64,000 nucleotides of DNA from Aralia elata. Taxonomy: Eukaryota > Streptophyta > Magnoliopsida > Apiales > Araliaceae. A model generated the notes under the pieces. It ran no database searches, was not told where the DNA came from, and saw only the letters and a program-made list of their open reading frames with translations. This document shows, piece after piece, positions 56,101 to 64,000 of the stretch. The stretch spans positions 10,381,778-10,445,777 of the forward strand of contig CM068383.1 in assembly GCA_034770075.1 (NCBI GenBank), in the 5' to 3' direction. Positions within the stretch are counted from its first letter, which is position 1, and every line of letters starts with the position of its first letter. Position numbers and translations under genes: made by a program.

Positions 56101-59100
56101 TGAGTTGCAAGGCCACATGCAAGCATTTCAGCTCCATCTAGCCTAGCACCAGTAAGACCAACGTACTCTCCTGCAAGAAAAGTTTAAATTTAAAAAGTGA
56201 ATAATTAAGCATAATTGATAATATCCAAAATCTATGAACTAGAAGTCTGCTATTTCTACATAACCTAAAACTGATCAACAACTTAGCCACCAAGAAATCA
56301 GGCCTAAATCTGGAAACATTTACATTTGAATATAACTTGTAAGCATATACAGACAAGGTTTTACTGCCATTACCATAGAATCCAGGGAGTCTTGATAAGT
56401 AATAAGAAGCACCTACATCTGGAAAGAGTCCCAAAGCAGTTTCTGGCATTGCAAAAACCTGCAAAATGTTGTGAATAAGAACATGCAGATGAAAAAAATC
56501 TGAGGTTTGGCTTCGGTAGAACGTTATTGATCTTTTAAAATTGGAGGCTCAGAATCCAGAAAAAATCATTGATAGCAATGGATTTTATTTGTTATTTGAA
56601 AGAAAGAAGGCCAGGAGATAATGTATTATAATTTATTTTTCGACATCAACAAAGATCTAACTCAAACAAGGAACCACTGGATAATGCTTAAATCAAAATA
56701 AAATAATGTCAACAAGATATATTGGTTAATGCCTTAGACTCTGTTAAGATGGGTTCTTTCAGTACAATTGCCAAGAATGATCAAATCAAAGTTTTAGCTA
56801 TTCTACCCTTTAAGGAATACAGAAGGCTAAAATCAAAAAGTGGAAGACCAATAATATTAATCTTAAAGCCAAAAGCACTACCAATATAATGTCTACCAAA
56901 TGTTTGTGTATTGATATCTTGACTTGCTAAGTTCAATACCATTTATCATGTCGAGGTCTATGAGTTAGACTGCTGCCTTAAATCAAGTGGATAAAAGATC
57001 ATCAGAAGTTTCTACAAGCACTGGCTATTGCAATAAATCTTTAAACAGCCACTGATACCTAGAAATAAGGAGAGGATTATGAAGAGTGCTACTGTCTTTG
57101 GTTTATTCTTACAAGCCTCAAATCAGAATGGTAATTTCCGATGAATTCAGCATGCAATAACATATGAAAAAATTCCATATCTCACAACAACTGCAGTCCA
57201 GTTTTTTAGTTCAATTCTTTTTTACACTTTCAAGAGTTTTCTACACATGACAGCATTCACTCTACATCCCACTTAATGCTTAGTCATTAAGAACTTAGAT
57301 AACAATTAACATAAAGCTAGCATAAATGATAAACCATGAGACAGCATGGCCTATATGTTTTATAACTACAAGGTTGGGCAATCAGATAACAAAGACAAAT
57401 CATGAATTTATAAGAAGAATCCCAGTGTAGGAAGAGAATCTCAGGGTAGGAAGAATCATATATATATATATATATATATATATAAAGGGCAAGTCTATAC
57501 TTAAAGTGAAGTACAAAGGAGACAAATACCGAATTCTCCGTTGCAACTCGGAATCTACCATGTATCGAAGCACCTGCTCCTCCTCCCATGACAATTCCAT
57601 TCAGAATTGAAACCTTCAATGAAGTTTGGAACCTAGTATTAATATTTGAGTATCTCCAAATACGTAACGTCAAATCCAACGTGACCAAAAATGCCTTTGC
57701 TGCACGTTTCAAACTACATAATTTTAGGAATACACCTAGTACTAGTTTGAATCACCTGTGGTTTACTATATGTTGCCATCAGATAGTTCAAGGTAAATTC
57801 TTTGCGAAAAAATGCCGCCCCTAATTTCCAATCACCTGATGCACATAATAAAACATAATGTATCAGCAACCCTGTTATAGTGAGTTTCAGATCTTAAATG
57901 GCATAGAAACAGATGACGGACAGGTGACAGGTTTATTAAAACCCATAAAGGCAAGAAAGAGAACTGAATGAGGCAATAGAAGAGAGTTAGAATAATGTGA
58001 GCAAACATTTAAGTAAAGTTTCAGAGAAAGGTCACACCTATCAGTATATTAGAGGGAAGAATCTAGAATATCGAGAATTAAGAAGATGCAAGAGGAAAAC
58101 ATGCAAACACCTACCTTGACCAATATCACGTACCACAGCTGCAACATCACCTCCAGCACAAAAAGCTCTACCATTTCCCTACAACCATATGAGCAGAATT
58201 AACACAAAATTCAAAAAGGTGGCTGCAGAAGCATCATACTTGGAATGAATGATATTGCCCACAGGGTATATATTCAGGATAGAACAGGTGAACTTCTATT
58301 ATGTGAGCTTTAGATTCTTGACACGCCCCTCACATGAGCATGACTTTGACACAAACATGTGGACAATTTGTATTGGGTGGCGCTGAGCACTTGGGTCGTT
58401 GAGCCAAATACATAGACGAAATTGTCTGGTCTCATTAAGTGTTAAGTTTCTAATTGCTCCAAAATAAAATAATTTGGACAGGACAATAATGTTGTTAGTG
58501 CTATTGGATTATTTTTTTTATTTATTTATTTTGGTTTGTGCAGTATGATGGTTTTTATTTTTCTATTCACATTCACGGAAGGGATTGCACATGAGTGGAA
58601 TATTAAAGCATGATATATGATATATACATACAGTGCCGCCAGTAAAAAAACATATAAGCAAACAAACATGGGTAACGTCTTTGACTGCTCTTTAGTGTAG
58701 GGCATTGCCAACATGTGCACCTATGTAATTGTGGGTAAATGGCTTCAAGCCCAACGATAACACCATATAGACTATGGTAACAAAAATGAAAGGCTGATTA
58801 TCACGATTCCTACATACAGAATCAGATGGATCTAGAGGCTGTGACCCCTAGGTTTGTAGTCCACCAATGATCAACAAGCCAGAAGGCACATCCTTGAAAT
58901 TTCTAGAGGCTCAAGTTGAGAAACTAAAATTCTTAACTTGGATGTTGGTTGCATTGAGTTTTCTGTTTCTGGGTGTTTTCTGGGTCTTATGGTGTATAAA
59001 AAAATTGATATCTAGTATTAGAGACAAAAATGTTACCACTTGATTTCTTCACATTATGCAGTTCGAGTATTAGCATAGATGTTTCAAATAGTAATTACCT

Positions 59101-59789
59101 TCAAAATTATCAGCTTGACAATGCGATCATCCTCACAGCTATGAAAGAGTTCCAAAAGCCGAACTATCTAAGGAAATGATGATGAATAGAACTGTTAAGA
59201 TGTTTTTCTAATGTCCAGCTATATCAAGGTAATCACTTCATATAAAATCAACCCAAATAATCGAAACAATATTAGTACAAAAGATGGGATTATAAAACAT
59301 AAGTCACAGTCTCACAGACATTGTAAGATATGAAAATATATAAATGCATATAGCAATATCCAATACATCACTTGGTAATCGGCATGAGACAATATATAAC
59401 AGTCACACCAGAAGGGAGAAGAAAATATTAAAATGTTAGACTATATTTGTTCTGGATACAGGAGACTATTTCACTAACTAGGCAACAAGAAGTTATGGCA
59501 AAAGAAACAGTACAACAGAGAAAATATTGAGGAGAGCCTCTTAAGATCACAAAATACATAAGACCAATATGTGCTAGTGCTTCCAAAGCAGAATTGCATG
59601 AGTGTTCTACTTGACACGATATGCATAATTGTCTAATTCCAAATACAATTAATCGAAGGAATCAAGCTAAGGATGTGACTAGCCAACCCACATTCCACCT
59701 AAAATTAAGAGTGTCCATAACACAAATGTGAGATACTAGTCAATAAAAGATAGCATATTAGAAAATTAATACCTATAACACGGTGGGAA

Positions 59790-59849
<60 letters not shown>

Positions 59850-61213
59850 CGAAGGAATCAAGCTAAGGATGTGACCAGCCAACCCACATTCCACCTAAAG
59901 TTAGAGTGTCCATAACACAAATGTGAGATACTAGTCAATAAAAGATAGCATATTGGAAAATTAATACCTATAACACGGTGGGAAAATAATAATAATAATA
60001 ATAATGGACATAAACAAACAATATATGAAATCCCTTGAAGAAATAGTTTAACACTCCCAAATGGAATACAATTTTGAAGACAAGGTAATGCATCCAATAC
60101 TAGCCACCATACCATTTCAAAGGAAAGGGCATTCAGTTGCTTAGGCCTGTTCAATATAAATGTTCGCACATATCCACTCGTTTCCTCCAAAACCTGTCAG
60201 ACTCAGAAAAATTAGTATATCTGAACAGACTTAAGAACTTAAAGTAAGACAACAAAAATCAAAGTAGACAACATATCCAATTATACACTCTTCAATCCTT
60301 GGGAAATGAAACAATTACTCAGCTAATACTAAAACTTATATTAATGGCTCTATTTGCTTACAAAGAAAACTAATGAAAGTATAGAGTAGTCGTAATGACA
60401 TATTCACTTTCATAAGGTTTCTAGAGTACACAAAAAAATCAACCAAACAAAGATTAATAGCAGTTAAAGCTTTCTCTACATGCACTTGATGACTTGAACC
60501 TCAAGGCCAAATAGAAAGATTTTTTAACATTTATCATTCAAACTACTACTCTTTTTATATATTCTCAAATCAGGGCTGAAATCAGCACGGAATAGCACTA
60601 CACATTAGCTTTCCATTTGCTGGCAACTAAATGGAGCACGAGTGCAACCTAAGTGCTAAAACAATTTCTCAGCAAATAGTAAAAATTGCATCTCTATTTG
60701 CTTACAAATAAAACTATTGAATCAAGTTCAAATTTCATAAGGTTTCCAGAAAATTCAAAAATTATCCCAACCTAATAGCATTTAAAGCTTTATCCAGTAC
60801 ATGCACTCGAATCATCAAGGCCCAAATATAGCCAAAGTACAATTCTTTCTATACATTCTTAAATCATCAAGGAAAAAAAAACACCCATAACACTACACAA
60901 ACCATACTTCCAACAAAGCTAGGGTTAATTAAAAAAGAAATTTGCAAGATCAACTCAACCCCCAAAATAAATCTGGAATTTATACTTTTCTTTCCATTTC
61001 TTGGCAATTAAATGGGGCACAAGTTCAAACCTAAGTCCTAAAATGCTTGAAATTGCTCAATTAACAAATGTAAGGATTTCCGACGGAATAAACACTACAT
61101 CATTAATTAACATACAAACACTTGATAGATTAGGATCGTATAACTGTGTACTAATTCGAATTAAAGTTTTGAACCTGATCAGTCCCATAGCTGTTAGAAC
61201 TGATTCGCGCCAT
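53175..61213 (-). CDS. CHY1: 3-hydroxyisobutyryl-CoA hydrolase, peroxisomal CHY1 type, 14 exons
   Basis: Exons on the minus strand: 61213-61175, 60193-60113, 59167-59099, 58178-58115, 57835-57756, 57613-57530, 56458-56374, 56170-56085, 55264-55143, 54226-54166, 53970-53872, 53657-53556, 53481-53440 and 53312-53175. They join to 1152 bp (383 residues) with all phases fitting and GT/AG throughout; Arabidopsis CHY1 is of nearly the same length. The enzyme hydrolyses 3-hydroxyisobutyryl-CoA in peroxisomal valine breakdown. Crotonase-fold marks: GNGRAFCAGGD (residues 64-74) and NGIVMGGGAGAS (116-127) form the oxyanion region; PETALGLFPDVG carries Glu145 and Asp153, spaced as the family's catalytic pair. 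The C-terminus is AKL, a type-1 peroxisomal signal, which separates it from mitochondrial HIBCH paralogues. Introns contain microsatellites and a tandem duplication but no splice-site damage. Confidence 0.94.
57461..57483. repeat. (TA)n microsatellite in intron 6 of the hydrolase gene
   Basis: About 11 uninterrupted TA units lie between the exon ending at 57530 and the exon beginning at 56458. Confidence 0.85.
59654..60004. repeat. 196-bp tandem duplication including an (AAT)n microsatellite, hydrolase intron 2
   Basis: The unit starting CGAAGGAATCAAGCTAAGGA occurs at 59654 and 59850. Both copies run about 140 bp and end GGTGGGAAAATAATAATAAT. The first copy carries a run of about 19 AAT units (to 59848), the second only about 5. 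The copies differ at a few positions. It lies between exon 3 (59099-59167) and exon 2 (60113-60193). Confidence 0.92.
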
Positions 61214-61322
61214 GACTTTGTGCTGAATATGAAGCTTCGGTCAGTTGTCTTTGAGGGGCTGTTTGGAGCAGGGACCTTGCCAAGAGTCCGGTCCGAATGT
61301 GATACTGAAGAGTAAATGATGA

Positions 61323-61330
61323 TGACGTCA
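61323..61330. promoter_or_regulatory. Palindromic bZIP site TGACGTCA upstream of the hydrolase gene
   Basis: A perfect C-box/CRE-like palindrome lies 110 bp upstream of the start codon, in a 320-bp gap before the first MITE. It is a consensus for TGA-type bZIP factors. Function is inferred from position only. Confidence 0.5.
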
Positions 61331-61541
61331 GATTTTGAATTTTGAAGATTTTTTGAGTTGACTTAAAAATTAAAAATATATTTTTAATTTTGAAATTGAA
61401 GTAATAAAAATATTATATTTATATCATTTTACATACTATTTGTAACAAAAATTTAAATTTTTTGACATTATTCTACTCGATGAACCGCTGATGCAACTGG
61501 ACTGGGTTGAGGCCAATTCGGCAATGGTTTTATATATATTA

Positions 61542-61797
61542 CTCCCTCCGTCTCAAATTAATTGCTCAATTTTGACTTTTTAAAATCAAAAGACTATTTT
61601 TAAAACTAATCTTTTTACTATTTTTGCTAAAATATAGGTGAAAAGATTATAACCAAAAGAAAGTATATACAATTTATTACTAACCCTAATTTTTATAATT
61701 TTAGAAATATATTTATATATGCTTAATTATTAATTCTAAAAATAGTCAATTTGACTTAAAAAAGTTAAAATTGAGCAATTAATTTGGGACGGAGTGA
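61542..61797 (+). mobile_element. Stowaway-type MITE, copy 1
   Basis: It is 256 bp. The left end CTCCCTCCGTCTCAAATTAA and the right end TTAATTTGGGACGGAGTGA form inverted repeats extending about 30 bp, flanked by TA at 61540-61541 and 61798-61799. The interior has no ORF. Confidence 0.9.
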
Positions 61798-61920
61798 TAA
61801 ATTTTTTATAGAATTTAGAAGAGTAAATAGAAATATAAAAAAAATTAATATTAAAAAAAATAATAATAATATATCTAAAATTATAAGTGCAAAAGAGTAA
61901 AAAATGAATGCTTTATAATA

Positions 61921-62177
61921 TCACTCCGTCTCAAATTAATTGCTCAATTTTAACTTTTTTTAGTCAAATTGACTATTTTTAGAATTAATAATTAAGCATA
62001 TATAAATATATTTCTAAAATTATAAAAATTGGGGTTAGTAATAAATTGTATATACTTTCTTTTGGTTATAATCTCTTCACCTATATTTTAGCAAAAATAA
62101 TAAAAAGATTAGTTTTAAAAATGGTCAATTTGACTTTAAAAGGTCAAAATTGAGCAATTAATTTGGGACGGATGGAG
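61921..62177 (-). mobile_element. Stowaway-type MITE, copy 2, inverted relative to copy 1
   Basis: It is 257 bp. The left end TCACTCCGTCTCAAATTAAT equals the right end of copy 1 read backwards, and the right end ...GACGGATGGAG corresponds to the left end of copy 1. It is flanked by TA at 61919-61920 and 62178-62179. The interior is the near-exact reverse complement of copy 1. Confidence 0.9.
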
Positions 62178-62214
62178 TATTTTATTTCACATAATTTATA
62201 CACGCGTGTGATAT

Positions 62215-62440
62215 TTATATATTATAGTCTCTATGGAAGTTTTCTCTATAAGTTTGGTGTAATTGGGTCACAGCTTTTTTTCTTTTTACTCTTTCGTCCT
62301 TACAACTTTAGATGTATTACTATTTTGTCCTTTTTAATATTAACTTTTTATATCTTTATATTTACTCCTCTAAATTTTATAAAATTTTTATTTTACCCCC
62401 AAATAATTTACACACAGCGCGTGTGCGATAGCGAGTGGTA
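62215..62440. repeat. Dispersed repeat shared with 51600-51795
   Basis: It is the partner copy of the repeat described at 51600. Its right side reads ACACAGCGCGTGTGCG, a self-complementary GCGC stretch (62412-62428) that the other copy lacks. Confidence 0.4.
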
Positions 62441-62472
62441 CATATTATTAGGATGAAAGTGATGTTCATGTA

Positions 62473-62579
62473 AATATCTTCACCTATATGTTAGCAAAAA
62501 TAGTAAAAAGATTAGTTTTAAAAATAGTCAATTTGACTTTAAATAGTCCTAGAAATATAATTAATTTGGGACGGAGTGA
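62473..62579 (-). mobile_element. Stowaway-type MITE, truncated copy 3
   Basis: Bases CTTCACCTATATGTTAGCAA through GGGACGGAGTGA match the right half of copy 2 in the same orientation. The left half is absent. Confidence 0.75.
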
Positions 62580-64000
62580 ATATAATGGATGAACCGGTAG
62601 TGCCCTTGTACCACTTTTTAACATTCCAGATAACGTACGTTTGTTTGCTTCGTCAAAAATTCTAGTTACAAGCCAATGGCCCCACAGACTCACTCAAGCA
62701 CACCTCATATTTACAACAGTTTTCCATGATTATAATTTAGCCAATAATAGAAGTTATATCGGTTTTTCCGGCACTGGACCATGAGATTCTAAATTAGTTT
62801 ATATTAAGTTGTTGCAATTTAAAAAGAGTAATTTTAGGTGTTTTAAATTTTTGATATCAAATGATATGATATTGAATATTTTAATTATTAATTATGATAT
62901 AGTCAATCACATAAGATCTACCTAATCGATAATATGATAACACATCATTTGAGACACTTTGTATTGTAAGATGTATCCACAACCAATGTACAATTATTAA
63001 AAATAAAAACTGTACCTCATCTGCATTCACAATTATGCAAATCTTACCGTTGCGACTACATATGTGGTTACTTGTTCTCCCCTATCTAGGAGTCATTTGT
63101 TTGTTTGATTTACTTAAAAAAAATGACAGCCAACAGGTCGTGAGTCTTTTGTTTGATAGACATCGCTTCTTAAAAATCTATCTGAAACAACATCCGACAA
63201 TTAAGGGAATAACTCTTTTGGGAATGTCAGTTGCTCCTGTTGGAAAAAAACGTCTCCTAATACTGTTGTTTTTGATAAATTAACTAAACGATAAAAAATA
63301 TCAGTACATGTCAAATAAGTTAAATATGCAATTCTAACAAAATAATAATTAATCACTACAGAAAATAAAAATATGAAAATAACCAAGCACAAGAGACAAA
63401 TTTTTACGTAAAAAACCCTTTTAAACTAAGAGATAAAAAAATCAAAGGACAACCTTCAAAAAATTCACTATAATAAATTAAGAAAATATAAAAATATCTT
63501 AATTTGAGTAAACACTCAAATTACCTCGCTATAATAGAATCCCAAACAGCACACTTAATTGTTTGTTCCTTCTCTCTCTCTCTCTCTATTTCAGTCGAAG
63601 CTATCTTTTTTTTCCTTCTCTCTTGACAATTTCTTGGTATCTCTCTCTCACCTTTTCCTCTCTCGGATGGATTTTATATTTTTGGTGTCTCACATGGCTG
63701 CCTTGGAGGCAAGGTTTTCAGACCTAGACCGGTCATCGAAGCGAAAAAGGTACCGAGTGGATGAGTCATTGGTCCAACCAGTGGTCGAACCGTTATTGAC
63801 TCAGTGACCTCATTAATATATAAAAAATAAAAAATTATTAAAATATATTAATTATTATTATATATTATATATAATATTTATTAAATATGTAAAATTAATC
63901 GATTTATCTGTATAAAAAAAACTAAACTTATTTGTATAATATTTACTTTATACAATTCAAATAAATACTAAATATATATGAAAAGAAAGATCCTAAATCA
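62580..64000. other. Gene-free spacer to the window end
   Basis: It is AT-rich, without recognisable proteins. A TC microsatellite lies at about 63571-63589, just after a T-rich tract. The open frame 63559-63807 starts in that microsatellite and has no family resemblance, though a transcribed leader or an LTR reaching beyond the window cannot be excluded. The final 180 bp are almost pure A/T. Confidence 0.45.

Noticed and set aside
63559..63807. 82-codon frame near the window end
   Set aside because: It begins in a TC microsatellite and T-rich leader and has no recognisable similarity; evidence is too weak to call a gene.
1..64000. CRISPR arrays, operons, ribosome binding sites, rRNA genes
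   Set aside because: None are present; gene structure and repeats are those of a plant nucleus.

Overview
This is plant nuclear DNA, most likely from a eudicot: it has AT-rich spacers, intron-rich genes with plant-type splice sites, and dense nested LTR retrotransposons (chromovirus, Athila, Tat and Copia types). Mobile elements fill most of the first 46 kb. The species cannot be named from the sequence. Three host protein genes look intact: an equilibrative nucleoside transporter (ENT; minus strand, 9 coding exons, 24910-29436), an intronless plant U-box/ARM E3 ubiquitin ligase (plus strand, 48401-49624), and a peroxisomal 3-hydroxyisobutyryl-CoA hydrolase of the CHY1 type (minus strand, 14 exons, 53175-61213). 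Translating my exon joins by hand gave open frames ending in family-typical C-termini for both spliced genes. Layout. 1-6404: the end of a long LTR, a tRNA-derived SINE with a 16-bp target duplication, and a minus-strand chromovirus pol tail cut by a Copia-like solo LTR and a hAT-like element. 6410-8750: a decayed, truncated Copia. 8751-10520: a minus-strand Tat-type LTR and 3' UTR. 10521-13166: a CACTA 3' half with a six-exon gene and terminal repeats, lying against an Athila pol (13167 on). That Athila is split by a gutted LINE (about 16815-22000), which itself holds a truncated LTR, and it resumes with its 3' LTR at 22148. 23400-31992: the ENT gene, an RTE-type LINE tail and a second hAT-like element. 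31993-45978: a relatively young 14-kb Tat-lineage element with matching LTRs. It has broken gag-pol on the plus strand and, in its 3' region, a spliced ANTISENSE gene (45160 down to 38556) coding for a domain like Pfam's 'putative gypsy type transposon', a proline/serine-rich linker, a coiled coil and an acidic tail. A 4.26-kb solo LTR with perfect target duplications sits inside that antisense gene. 46-64 kb: the two host genes, several Stowaway-type MITEs (two of them forming an inverted pair), and short tandem repeats. The host genes share no operon-like logic and are independent transcription units. The most unusual item is the antisense spliced gene of the Tat element. Antisense extra ORFs are known in this lineage, but their function is not. 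Coordinates of exons and repeat ends were read by eye and may be off by a base in homopolymer tracts.
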